From Amycolatopsis roodepoortensis (GTDB lineage: Bacteria > Actinomycetota > Actinomycetes > Mycobacteriales > Pseudonocardiaceae): DNA of 64,000 bases. Below are positions 8,811-16,707 of the stretch, piece by piece. The stretch is from the NCBI RefSeq assembly GCF_014873915.1, contig NZ_JADBEJ010000002.1, forward strand, positions 146,635-210,634, given 5' to 3'. Numbering within the stretch: position 1 is the first letter of the stretch; every line of letters begins with the position of its first letter. The notes below the pieces were generated by a model. The model did no database searches. It saw only the letters and a program-made list of their open reading frames with translations, and was not told the origin of the DNA. The position numbers were made by a program, and so were the translations under genes.

Positions 8811-10334
8811 TCAGCGGAGCAGATCGGCGGGGGTGGTTCCGGTCGAGGCGAGCGGCAGGCCGAGCGCGACGCGTTCGGTGAGCCAGGCGCTCGGCCGGTA
8901 GCGCTGGTCGCCGGTGCTCGCGACGAGCCCGCGCAGGACCCGCAACACGAGCTCCGCGCCCGTTTCGTCGCCCCAGGTCAGCGGTCCGCGCGGGTAGCCG
9001 AGGCCGAGCCGGACGGCGGTGTCGATGTCCTCCGGCGTCGCGAGCCGCTGCCCGGCGATGAAGCAGGCGGTGTTGACGATCGACGCCAGCAGTCGCTGCG
9101 CGATCGGCGCGGGACCGTCGCGGACCACGGTCACCGGCAGGCCGGTCGCGGCGAGTGCGCCCCAGGCGGTGCGGCCGGCGGCCGGGTCGAGCGCGGGGTG
9201 GACCGAAAGTGTCAGGCGTTTCCTGTAGCCGCCGAGCGGGTCGACGCCGACGACCCGCTCCGCCGGGAGGCCCGCCGCGCGCGCGGCGTCCACAGTGGAC
9301 GAACCGATCGGGCTGACGATCAGGACGGTGTCCGGGTAGGCGGAGTGCACGACCTGGATCCCGGCCGAAGAGAGCAGCGTGCCGAGCCGTTCGTCGTCGA
9401 CCCACACCGGTGTGGCCGGGGCCTCCGGCGCGGCCGGTTCCGGCTCGACCTGCTGCTGTCCGTCGACATAGGAGTAGAAGCCTTCGCCGTTCTTGCGGCC
9501 GAACAACCCGGCGGCGACGCGGGGGCGCGTCAGCCACGACGGCCGCAGCCGCGGTTCGCCGTGGAAACCGCTCCAGATGCTTTCGAGCACCGCGTGCGAG
9601 ACGTCGAGGCCGGTTAGGTCGAGCAGTTCGAACGGGCCGAGTTTCAGGCCGAGCACGTCACGGGCGATGCGGTCCACCTCGGCCGGGCTCGCGATCCCTT
9701 CGGCGAGGATCTGCAGCGCCTCCGTGCCCAGTCCGCGGCCGGCGTGGTTGACGAGGAAGCCCGGCGCGTCGCGGGCGAGGACGGGTTCGTGTCCCCAGCC
9801 GCGGACGAGTTCGGTCACGGCGGGCGGCAGCCAGGCGGCGGTCCGCGCGCCGGGCACGACCTCGACCAGCCGCATCAGCGGGACCGGGTTGAAGAAGTGG
9901 AGGCCCAGCAAGCGGCCGGGATCGGTCAGCGCGGCCCCGATCTCGGTCACCGAGAGCGAGCTGGTGTTGGTGGCGAACACCGTGTCCGGCCCGCACACGC
10001 GCTCCAGTTCGGCGAACAGCGTGCGTTTGATCTCCAGGTCCTCGCGCACCGCCTCGACGACCAGGTCGACGCCGTCGGCGGGGGCCAGCGGGCCCTCGGC
10101 CGCGATCAGCCTGCCCCTGGCCGACTCGGCGGCTTCCTCGCTGATCTTGCCCTTCGAAGCGAGCTTGCCGAGCATCGCGCCGACGTGCTCGATGGCCTCG
10201 CCGACCGCGTCGGGCCGGGCGTCGGCGAGCTCGACCTCGAGCCCCGCCGTCACGGCGAGCTGGACGATGCCCCGGCCCATCACCCCGGTTCCGATGACCC
10301 GGATCCTGCCGACCTGCTCCGCCCACTTCTCCAC
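8811..10334 (-). CDS. 3-hydroxyacyl-CoA dehydrogenase, two-domain type
   Basis: The 508-residue enzyme oxidises 3-hydroxyacyl-CoA with NAD. The NAD-binding loop VIGTGVMGRG lies at about residues 10-20. It is followed by the rest of the N-terminal domain (FATNTSSLSVTEIG, LLGLHFFNPVPLMRLVEVV) and a first C-terminal domain (DAPGFLVNHAGRGLGTEALQ, GPFELLDLTGLD). After GRKNGEGFYSY there is a second, degenerate Rossmann-like stretch and a second C-terminal domain (GLGYPRGPLTWGDE). This layout fits the PaaH-type enzymes of phenylacetate or fatty-acid degradation, but no pathway genes are nearby. I chose the GTG at 10334 because GGAAAGG precedes it and the Rossmann fold starts at once. A longer reading frame upstream overlaps the divergent gene and looks spurious. 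Confidence 0.85.
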   Translation of the reverse strand: MEKWAEQVGRIRVIGTGVMGRGIVQLAVTAGLEVELADARPDAVGEAIEHVGAMLGKLASKGKISEEAAESARGRLIAAEGPLAPADGVDLVVEAVREDLEIKRTLFAELERVCGPDTVFATNTSSLSVTEIGAALTDPGRLLGLHFFNPVPLMRLVEVVPGARTAAWLPPAVTELVRGWGHEPVLARDAPGFLVNHAGRGLGTEALQILAEGIASPAEVDRIARDVLGLKLGPFELLDLTGLDVSHAVLESIWSGFHGEPRLRPSWLTRPRVAAGLFGRKNGEGFYSYVDGQQQVEPEPAAPEAPATPVWVDDERLGTLLSSAGIQVVHSAYPDTVLIVSPIGSSTVDAARAAGLPAERVVGVDPLGGYRKRLTLSVHPALDPAAGRTAWGALAATGLPVTVVRDGPAPIAQRLLASIVNTACFIAGQRLATPEDIDTAVRLGLGYPRGPLTWGDETGAELVLRVLRGLVASTGDQRYRPSAWLTERVALGLPLASTGTTPADLLR

Positions 10335-10503
10335 CGCGAGCCGCCTTTCCCTCGAAGTCGTTCCAGGCGTGACGCTAGCCGCCACGCCGATATCTCGCCC
10401 GGAAGGGTGATCCGTGCCCTGCTCGGCGTAAGGCCGCCTGCCCGGCGCGGTCTCCTCCGCGAAAACCGAGTGTTCCGCGCCCCACCCCGAAGGGAAAGCT
10501 CCC

Positions 10504-10698
10504 ATGGCCACCGTCCCCGCCGCCGCAGCCGTCCGGACCACGCCGTTGCTCCTCGTCGCCGTCCTCTTCGGCGCCGTCGCCGCTTTCCTGGCGAGCCAGG
10601 CGTTGTGGTCGCTCACCGCGCTGGCCGTCGTGGTCGCCGCCGCCGTCCTCGCGGGCGGGGTGTGGCTGACCGGCCGGAAGGCGAGCGCCGAACTCTAA
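10504..10698 (+). CDS. Small two-helix membrane protein
   Basis: The 64-residue protein consists mainly of two hydrophobic segments (about residues 13-33 and 36-56) followed by a short basic tail. A good ribosome binding site (GAAGGGAAA) precedes the ATG. It lies 9 bp upstream of a TetR gene and may be cotranscribed with it. I do not recognise a family or function. Confidence 0.6.
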   Translation: MATVPAAAAVRTTPLLLVAVLFGAVAAFLASQALWSLTALAVVVAAAVLAGGVWLTGRKASAEL

Positions 10699-10707
10699 GA
10701 TCGCCGG

Positions 10708-11331
10708 GTGACGGCGAAACGCTTGACGCGGGAAGAAAGCCGCGAGCAGACCAGGCAGCGCCTGCTCGAGGCGGCCGCCGAGCTGTTCTCCGAACGCGGG
10801 GTCAACGGCACGTCCGTCGAGCAGATCGCCGAACGGGCCGGATTCACCCGAGGTGCGTTCTACGGCAACTTCGACGGCAAGCACGAGCTGGTCGTCGAGC
10901 TGCTGCGCCGCCGGACCCAGCGCGAGGCCGAGGAGGTCTCGGCGCTGCGAGAGGGCGTCGGCTCCTTCGCCGAGATGATGGACCGGCTGCGCGCGTGGAA
11001 CGTTGAGCGCGCCGAACACCTCGCCGGCTGGCTGACGCTGCGCACCGAGCTGGCGCTGTACGCGCTGCGGAATCCCGACGCGCGCCCGCTGGTCGGGGAA
11101 GGCGAGAAGTCGACAAGGGCGCTGCTGGAGACCTCGGTCCGGACGGAACTCGCCGCGCGCGGCGTCGAACCGCCCGCCGACCCGGCCTTTCTCGCGCTGA
11201 TCCTGCACGCGCTCGAGGACGGTCTCCTGTTGCAGCGTTTCCTCAGCCCGGAGGGGACCGGCGACGAGGACGTGGTGGACGCCGTCCAGCTGCTGATGCG
11301 ATCGTGGACCGCGCTCAGCCGGTCATCTTGA
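10708..11331 (+). CDS. TetR-family transcriptional regulator
   Basis: The 207-residue protein has an N-terminal TetR helix-turn-helix: RQRLLEAAAELFSERGVNG, TSVEQIAERAGFTRGAFY, then FDGKHELVVELL. The ligand domain is alpha-helical and of unknown specificity. Translation starts at GTG 10708, 9 bp after the small membrane-protein gene, which may be its target or partner. The 3' end overlaps the convergent TetR gene by 17 bp. Confidence 0.85.
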   Translation: MTAKRLTREESREQTRQRLLEAAAELFSERGVNGTSVEQIAERAGFTRGAFYGNFDGKHELVVELLRRRTQREAEEVSALREGVGSFAEMMDRLRAWNVERAEHLAGWLTLRTELALYALRNPDARPLVGEGEKSTRALLETSVRTELAARGVEPPADPAFLALILHALEDGLLLQRFLSPEGTGDEDVVDAVQLLMRSWTALSRSS

Positions 11332-12004
11332 TCCCGGTGAACTCGGCCATCTGCCGGATCCCGTGCGCGAAGAAGTCGTCCGCCGGATCCACCGAGCCGA
11401 CGTACTGACCGAACAGCTCGAAGTTGATCATCCCGAACAGCTGCGTCCAGGCCATGATCAGCCGGGAGGCGGTCTCCGGGGCCAGGTTGATCTTGAGGAT
11501 CCCGGTGAGGGCGTCGAGCTGGTGGTGTAGCGCGACGGGTATGTCGCCGACCTCCGTCTCGATTCGGAGGTTCGCGTCCCGCAGGACGGCGACCAGTGCG
11601 AACGCCACCCGGCCGGCGGGGGCGACGGTGTCCTGCGGGGCTTGGTAGCCGGGGATCGGTGAGCCGTAGATCAGCGCGTACTCGTGCGGGTGCGCCTTCG
11701 CCCAGGCACGGACCGCGTGCCAGATCGACTCCCAGCGCTCCAGCGAGGTCTTCTTCGGGTCGTCGGCCGCCTCCGCGGCTTCGCCGACGGCGTTGTAGGC
11801 GTCGACGATCAGGGCGGTCAGCAGCTCTTCGCGGCTGGAGAAGTACCGGTAGAGCGCGGAGGAGACCATGCCCAGCTCCCGCGCCACCGCGCGGAGCGAG
11901 AGGCCGAGCGCGCCGACTTCGGCGAGCTGGCGGCGGGCTTCGTCCTTGATCTCGCGGGTGAGCTCGGCGCGGGCGCGTTCGCGCGCGGTCTGGGTGGCGG
12001 CCAT
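11315..12004 (-). CDS. TetR-family regulator divergent from an F420-type reductase
   Basis: The 229-residue protein has the TetR DNA-binding domain near its N-terminus (IKDEARRQLAEVGALGLSLR, AVARELGMVSSALYRYF, SREELLTALI), followed by a ligand domain. The start is the ATG whose codon ends at 12004. A longer frame running upstream crosses the operator region and the repeat array and is not credible. The gene is divergent from the deazaflavin-type reductase gene, and the intergenic space holds two copies of AGAGCACTGCTCT. The regulator very probably represses both itself and that gene. Confidence 0.88.
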   Translation of the reverse strand: MAATQTARERARAELTREIKDEARRQLAEVGALGLSLRAVARELGMVSSALYRYFSSREELLTALIVDAYNAVGEAAEAADDPKKTSLERWESIWHAVRAWAKAHPHEYALIYGSPIPGYQAPQDTVAPAGRVAFALVAVLRDANLRIETEVGDIPVALHHQLDALTGILKINLAPETASRLIMAWTQLFGMINFELFGQYVGSVDPADDFFAHGIRQMAEFTGIKMTG

Positions 12005-12034
12005 GCTCTCACCATAGAGCATCGCACCAAAAAG

Positions 12035-12047
12035 AGAGCACTGCTCT
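12035..12047. promoter_or_regulatory. TetR operator candidate 1 (AGAGCACTGCTCT)
   Basis: This is a 13-bp perfect palindrome with a central C, repeated exactly at 12088-12100. It lies between the divergent TetR and reductase genes. GCTCT...AGAGC at 12005-12020 and CACTGCTCTT at 12073-12082 look like additional weaker sites. A TTGACA (12047-12052) abuts this copy and could be the -35 of the reductase promoter. Confidence 0.65.
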
Positions 12048-12087
12048 TGACATGATGCACCGCTCCGGTGTTCACTGCTCTTAACAG

Positions 12088-12100
12088 AGAGCACTGCTCT
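12088..12100. promoter_or_regulatory. TetR operator candidate 2 (AGAGCACTGCTCT)
   Basis: This is the second exact copy of the 13-bp palindrome, 53 bp from the first and 21 bp before the reductase start codon. A bound repressor here would block the promoter or early elongation. Confidence 0.65.
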
Positions 12101-12121
12101 CGCAGACTTAGAGGAGACGAG

Positions 12122-12610
12122 ATGACCACCGCCGCTTCCGCCGCCATCACCGCTTCCGGCAACGCTTCCGACAACGCCGCCCGCTACCTCAAGCCGGCCA
12201 AGGCGACCAGCGCGTTCAACGAATTCGTGCTCAAGCTGACGAGGCTCGGCGTCAGCGTCCTGGGGAGCCGGGTGCTCTCGGTCCGCGGTCGCAAGAGTGG
12301 CGAACTGCGCTCGGTCCCGGTCAACCTGCTGAAGCTGGACGGCGAGCGCTACCTGGTCGCGCCGCGTGGTGTCACGCAGTGGGTGCGCAACCTGCGCGTC
12401 GCCGGTGAAGGCGAGCTCAGCGTCGGTCGCCGCACCGAGACGTTCACCTACACCGAACTCGCCGACGCCGAGAAGCCCGAAATCCTGCGCGCCTACCTCA
12501 AGCGCTGGAAGTTCGAGGTCGGTGTTTTCTTCGACGGTGTCGACGCGAAGGCGTCCGACGAGAAACTGCTGGAGATCGCGCCCGGCTACCCGATCTTCAA
12601 ACTCGCCTGA
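12122..12610 (+). CDS. F420-type deazaflavin-dependent nitroreductase family protein
   Basis: The 162-residue protein resembles the Ddn/DUF385 family of small split-barrel proteins that use reduced coenzyme F420, a cofactor common in actinobacteria. Typical stretches are VLSVRGRKSGELRSVPVNL and GERYLVAPRGVTQWVRNLR. The ATG at 12122 is preceded by GAGGAGA. The substrate is unknown; family members reduce quinones or nitro compounds. The promoter region contains two palindromes probably bound by the divergent TetR protein, so expression is likely induced by a small molecule. Confidence 0.8.
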   Translation: MTTAASAAITASGNASDNAARYLKPAKATSAFNEFVLKLTRLGVSVLGSRVLSVRGRKSGELRSVPVNLLKLDGERYLVAPRGVTQWVRNLRVAGEGELSVGRRTETFTYTELADAEKPEILRAYLKRWKFEVGVFFDGVDAKASDEKLLEIAPGYPIFKLA

Positions 12611-12666
12611 CCCCGCGACCCACGCCCACCCACCCACGGCACGCCCCACCCACCCTCTTAAGCACG

Positions 12667-13355
12667 CACGCGAGTCACGCCCACTCGCGCAAGTCACGCC
12701 TCCACTCACGTGAGTCACGCCCCCAGCCACGCGAGTCACGCCCCACTCGCGCAAGTCACGCCTCCACTCACGCGAGTCACGCCCCAGTCACGTGAGTCAC
12801 GCCCCCAATCACGCGAGTTACGCCCCCAGCCACGCGAGTTACGCCTTCAAACACGCGAGTCGCGGCCCCAATCACGTGAGTTACGCCTTCAAACACGTGG
12901 GTTACGTCTCCGATCACGGGAGTCACGGCTCCGATCACCTGCGTCGCGTCTTCAATTCTGCGCCGACCGCCCGCCGCCGACGCGTGCCCAGCCAGCCGAC
13001 TCGCGTGATTGACAGGACGGCTCGCGTGACTGGATGGCCGACACGCGTGATCAGACGGACGGCTCGCGTGATCAGACGGACGGCTCGCGTGACTGGAGGG
13101 CGAACTCGCGTGATCGGAGCCGTAACTCGGGTGATTGAGGGCGTAACTCGCGTGATCGGAGGCGGAAGTCGCGTGATTGGGGGCGTAACTCGCGTGGTTG
13201 GAGGTGGAAGTCGCGTGATTGGGGGCGTAACTCGTGTGATCAGAAGGACGGCACAGCCGTGATCGGCCGAGCAAGCGTGTCGTCCCGCTGAACACGCGAG
13301 TCGTCCGTCCAATCACGCGTGTCGTCCCGCTGAGCACGTGTGTCGGCCATCCAGG
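12667..13355. repeat. Array of degenerate 21-bp repeats in opposed orientations
   Basis: From 12667 to about 12957 there are about 14 units of roughly CACGCGAGTCACGCC plus six variable bases, spaced 20-21 bp. From about 12999 to 13265 the same unit continues about 12 times in the opposite orientation (CTCGCGTGATTGGGGGCGTA). Three or so units in the first orientation with a changed interior follow (13288-13355). Because 21 is a multiple of three, several frames stay open across the array, but none has a plausible start or composition. No spacers separate the units, so it is not a CRISPR array. This fills the gap between the reductase gene and the next small gene. Function unknown. Confidence 0.85.
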
Positions 13356-13418
13356 CTCGGGGGTCGGTGGGCTGGGCAAGGTGACGGCGGGGCGGCGGCC
13401 AGAGGAGCCCGGAAGGCC

Positions 13419-13497
13419 GGAAGCGGAGAGGAGGGAAGCGGAGGAGAGGAGGGGGAGCGGAGAGGAGGGGGAGAGAGGGAGCGGAGAGGAGAGGGGT
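13419..13497 (+). repeat. Polypurine tract
   Basis: About 79 bases are almost all G and A on the + strand, interrupted only by single C bases inside GCGG at four places. It consists of variants of GCGGAGAGGAGGG. It lies directly after the stop of the convergent small membrane-protein gene and next to the 21-bp repeat array. Such tracts can form triplex DNA. Confidence 0.7.
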
Positions 13498-13703
13498 CAG
13501 TCGTCGGTGGGTGCCCGCCGCGGGCGGCGGGCGGTGGCGGCCACCAGCACCACCCCGATCAGGAACGCGACCAGCCCGATCAGGAACCACAGCTTCTGCC
13601 CGGTCATGAAGCTGCCGGTCAGCACGCCGGCGCCCTGGAGCACCCAGACGCCACCGACCAGCAGGAAGACCAGCCCCACCGTGAGCGTGACCCAGCGTTT
13701 CAT
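13497..13703 (-). CDS. Small two-helix membrane protein
   Basis: The 68-residue protein has two hydrophobic segments, LTVGLVFLLVGGVWVLQG and LWFLIGLVAFLIGVVLV, and a basic tail (ARRPRR). The start follows a weak GGGGAG-type site. It is transcribed toward the polypurine tract, which would be its 3' untranslated region. No family is recognised. Confidence 0.6.
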   Translation of the reverse strand: MKRWVTLTVGLVFLLVGGVWVLQGAGVLTGSFMTGQKLWFLIGLVAFLIGVVLVAATARRPRRAPTDD

Positions 13704-13770
13704 CCACAGCTCCCCGCCTCGACGTGCCCTGCGGTGATTCTGGCACCGGGCGCCCCGTCCGGCGAACCGA

Positions 13771-14427
13771 TCACCGTCCGCCGACGAGACCGTTCCGGTA
13801 GGCGTAGACGACGGCGTGCACCCTGTCCCGCAGCCCGAGCTTCGCCAGGATCCGGGACACGTGGGTCTTCACCGTCTCTTCGCCCACGTGCAGATGCGCG
13901 GCGATCTCCGCGTTGCTGGAGGCGTCGGCCACGAGCAGGAGGACTTCGCGTTCGCGTGACGTGAGCCGTTCGAGTTCCGCCGGTTCGGCGGCCGCGGGTT
14001 CGATGCTGGTGGCGAAGGTCGACACCAGCCGCCGGGTCACCGTCGGATCGATCAGCGCGTCGCCGCGCGCGGCCACCCGCATGGCGGAGACGAGCTCTTC
14101 GGGGGCGAGGCTCTTCAGCAGGAACCCGCTCGCGCCCGCCCGAAGCGCGCGGTAGACGTACTCGTCCGAGTCGTAGGTCGTCAGCACGAGGACGCGGGTG
14201 TCGTTCCCCGGCGCGGACATGATCGCCTCGGTCGCGGCCAGACCGTCCAATTTGGGCATCCGGACGTCGAGCACGGCGACGTCCGGCCGCAGCGACGCCG
14301 CCTGTGCGACGGCGTCACGTCCATCCGCCGCCTCGCCGACGCATTCGAAGTCCGCCTGGGTGTCCAGTACCGCGCGCATCCCGGACCGGAACATCGCGTG
14401 GTCATCGGCGAGTAGTACCCGGATCAC
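13771..14427 (-). CDS. LuxR/NarL-type response regulator
   Basis: The 218-residue protein has a receiver domain (IRVLLADDHAMFRSGM; phospho-acceptor Asp in VAVLDVRMP; conserved Lys in FLLKSLAPEELV) and a C-terminal LuxR helix-turn-helix (LTSREREVLLLVADASSNAE, VGEETVKTHVSRILAKLGL). It should be phosphorylated by the histidine kinase encoded just upstream. The kinase stop and this gene's GTG start overlap by 4 bp, so the two are translationally coupled. The target genes are not evident. Confidence 0.92.
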   Translation of the reverse strand: MIRVLLADDHAMFRSGMRAVLDTQADFECVGEAADGRDAVAQAASLRPDVAVLDVRMPKLDGLAATEAIMSAPGNDTRVLVLTTYDSDEYVYRALRAGASGFLLKSLAPEELVSAMRVAARGDALIDPTVTRRLVSTFATSIEPAAAEPAELERLTSREREVLLLVADASSNAEIAAHLHVGEETVKTHVSRILAKLGLRDRVHAVVYAYRNGLVGGR

Positions 14428-15593
14428 TGTGCCTCCAAAGGAAAACCGACGCGGACCCGCCAGTTCCGGCCGTCGTCGAGCGGTCCGCATTCCGCGTGCC
14501 CGCCGAACAACGCGACCCGTTGCCGGATACCGGCGAGACCGCGTTTCGTCGACTCGGCCGCGGTGTTCGCGCGGCCGATCTCGTTCGTGATCGTGAGGAC
14601 CACCTCCGTCTGCCGGTAGGCGAGATCGATCTCGACGATCCCACCGGAGCCGTGCCGGAGCGCGTTCGTCAGCGCCTCCTGCGCGATGCGGTACAACGCG
14701 ATGTCCACCGAACCGGGGAGTTCGCGCGGTCCGCCGTGGCTCGTCAGCCGCGCGGGCAGCCCGGCGGTGCGGAGGTTGTCGAGCAGCTCGTCGAGGTTGT
14801 CCAGCCCCGGTTGCCGCTGCGCGTCGCCGTTCTCCTTGCCGTGCAACAGGTCCAGCAGACGCCGCAGATCGGCCATCGCGGCCCGGCTCGACGATTCGAC
14901 CGCCGAGAGCGATCGCCGGACGGCCGGTTCCCCTTCCGGCAGCCCGAGCCGCGCGGCGCCCGCGTGCACGCCGATCGCGCTGACGTGGTGGGAGATCACG
15001 TCGTGCAGGTCGCGGGCGATCGTCGTGCGTTCTTCGGCGACGGCCCGGCGGACCGCTTCGGCTTCGTGCTGCTGCCGTTGTTCCTCCGCTCGCTGGAGGT
15101 CGGCGATGTACGCGCGCCGCGCGGTCGTGTATCGGCCGACCATCCACGGGAGCAGCCCGCTCACACCGACGTCGATGAGCAGCAGCCGCCAATCCCGGTC
15201 GGCCCGGTCGACCGGGATGATGTTGCAGGCGAAGAGCCCGGCGAGCATCGCCGCCAGTGCCGCCAGCGCCGGTCTGGTCGAAAGCCAGGCACCCGCGCGG
15301 TAACCGGCGATCAGCACGCCCGCGTTGGTGGCCTGCAGGTAATGGTCGTACGGGTACAGCAGGAGCGGCGCGGCGGTGAGCAGCGCGCCGTGCGCGGCCG
15401 ACACCCAGCCGGAATACCGCGAAGGCCCGGCGAGCGCGACGTTCGCCAGGATTCCGCCCAGCAGCACCACCCACGCCGTCCAGCCGAGTGAGAGCGGCGG
15501 GCCCGCGATGAGGAACAGCCCGGCGTCGGCGACCAGGCAGACGGCCGCGACCGCCCAGGCCTGTCTCGCCAGCGAACCACTGATGTCCCGCAC
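14424..15593 (-). CDS. NarL-type sensor histidine kinase
   Basis: The 389-residue membrane kinase has about five N-terminal hydrophobic segments (residues 10-150), a coiled-coil-like linker, the HisKA_3 phosphorylation motif TIARDLHDVISHHVS, and an ATPase domain with RIAQEALTNALRHG and GLAGIRQRVALFGG. There is no large extracellular sensor domain, so the signal may be sensed within the membrane. It forms an operon with the response regulator downstream. This type of pair is common in actinobacteria and often controls efflux genes, but none lies next to it here. Confidence 0.9.
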   Translation of the reverse strand: MRDISGSLARQAWAVAAVCLVADAGLFLIAGPPLSLGWTAWVVLLGGILANVALAGPSRYSGWVSAAHGALLTAAPLLLYPYDHYLQATNAGVLIAGYRAGAWLSTRPALAALAAMLAGLFACNIIPVDRADRDWRLLLIDVGVSGLLPWMVGRYTTARRAYIADLQRAEEQRQQHEAEAVRRAVAEERTTIARDLHDVISHHVSAIGVHAGAARLGLPEGEPAVRRSLSAVESSSRAAMADLRRLLDLLHGKENGDAQRQPGLDNLDELLDNLRTAGLPARLTSHGGPRELPGSVDIALYRIAQEALTNALRHGSGGIVEIDLAYRQTEVVLTITNEIGRANTAAESTKRGLAGIRQRVALFGGHAECGPLDDGRNWRVRVGFPLEAQ

Positions 15594-15645
15594 GCGCTCA
15601 ACTCTGCCCTATTTCGCTGGACAGGGGTTCCTAAGATCGAAAGCC

Positions 15646-16707
15646 ATGGGGACCGCGAAGACGCCCGTGCTCTGGACGACCGGAGCGCCAGGCGCCGGGA
15701 AATCCACCACGGCCTGGGGTTTGTACCGACGGATCGTGGAAGCGGGCGGCAACGTCGCGTACGTCGACATCGACCAGCTCGGGCTGATCGGGCCGCCGCC
15801 CGGCGGCGGGGACGCCGCGCACGCGATCAAGGCGGCCAATCTGCTGCGGGTGCTGGAAATCCTGCGTGCGCGGGGCGCCGCGCAGCTCGTCGTGTCCGGG
15901 GTGGTGGACCCGGCGAAGCCGTACATCGAGAGCCCTGGCTTCGACCTCACGCTCGTCCGCCTGACGTGTGATCGCGACGAACTCCGGAGCCGGTTCCTCG
16001 GCCGTGGCTCACCCGCGGCGGCCTTGCCCGCTCTCTTCGAGGTGGCGGACGCCTACGACAGCGCCGGTTTCGGCGAAGAGATGGACACGACCGGCCAGCA
16101 TCCCGGCGAGACCGTCGAGGCGCTGTTCCATCGCTGCGTCGTGGACGCCGGAAGTGTCCGGCCGCCGGACCCCGGACAGCCGCAGCCCGGACCGGTGACC
16201 GTGGTGACCGGCCCGACGGCGGTCGGCAAGTCGACGGCCGCGTTCGCCGCGCTGCGTGACCTGTGGGAGCGCGATCTTCCCGTCGCGTACGTCGATCTCG
16301 CGCAACTCGGGTTCGCGCACCCCGGCCCGGATCCGTCGCTGGAAGCCGCACTCCTGTCGGCCGTCTGGCGTGGCTATCGCGACGCGGGCGCGAAGCAGCT
16401 GATCGTCGTGGCCCGCGAATTCCGCCCGGAGCACCGGCGGGTCTTCGACGCGGTCACCGTCGTCCACCTCGACGCGGACGAACCGTCGCTCACCGAGAGA
16501 GTCCGGCGCCGGGCCGAGGGCGAGTCCGCGTTGCTGGCGGGCGACGAACTCCGCGGCGCGCCACCCGGCGTACGGGACCGGGTGGCCGCGCGCGCGATCG
16601 CCGAGGCGGCCCGGATGCGCCGTTCCGGCGATCGCGTCGTCCTCGACACCTCCGGACAGGAACCCGCCGAAACGGCCGCCGCGTTGCTCGCCGTCGTGGC
16701 TCAGTAG
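15646..16707 (+). CDS. Tandem P-loop NTPase/kinase-like protein
   Basis: The 353-residue protein contains two similar nucleotide-binding halves. The first starts VLWTTGAPGAGKSTTAWGLY with VAYVDIDQLGLIGPPPGG; the second, from about residue 180, starts VTVVTGPTAVGKSTAAFAAL with VAYVDLAQLGFAHPGP. Each has a Walker A motif and an acidic YVD[IL] strand, and the layout suggests an internal duplication. The fold resembles small nucleotide, gluconate or APS kinases, but the substrate is unknown. The ATG at 15646 is chosen because the P-loop then starts at about residue 13. The longer frame upstream overlaps the divergent kinase gene. Confidence 0.7.
   Translation: MGTAKTPVLWTTGAPGAGKSTTAWGLYRRIVEAGGNVAYVDIDQLGLIGPPPGGGDAAHAIKAANLLRVLEILRARGAAQLVVSGVVDPAKPYIESPGFDLTLVRLTCDRDELRSRFLGRGSPAAALPALFEVADAYDSAGFGEEMDTTGQHPGETVEALFHRCVVDAGSVRPPDPGQPQPGPVTVVTGPTAVGKSTAAFAALRDLWERDLPVAYVDLAQLGFAHPGPDPSLEAALLSAVWRGYRDAGAKQLIVVAREFRPEHRRVFDAVTVVHLDADEPSLTERVRRRAEGESALLAGDELRGAPPGVRDRVAARAIAEAARMRRSGDRVVLDTSGQEPAETAAALLAVVAQ

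Noticed and set aside
11315..12754. A 479-residue version of the TetR protein starting at 12754
   Set aside because: The extra N-terminal part runs antisense through the reductase gene and the repeat array. The TetR domain starts normally at the ATG ending at 12004.
12667..13355. CRISPR array
   Set aside because: The units are directly adjacent, 20-21 bp long, degenerate and change orientation in the middle. There are no unique spacers and no cas genes.
12710..13379. Open frames through the 21-bp repeat array that would encode repetitive Ser/His/Arg/Thr-rich proteins
   Set aside because: A repeat length divisible by three keeps several frames open on both strands. None has a ribosome binding site or plausible composition, and the unit is conserved as DNA, not as protein.
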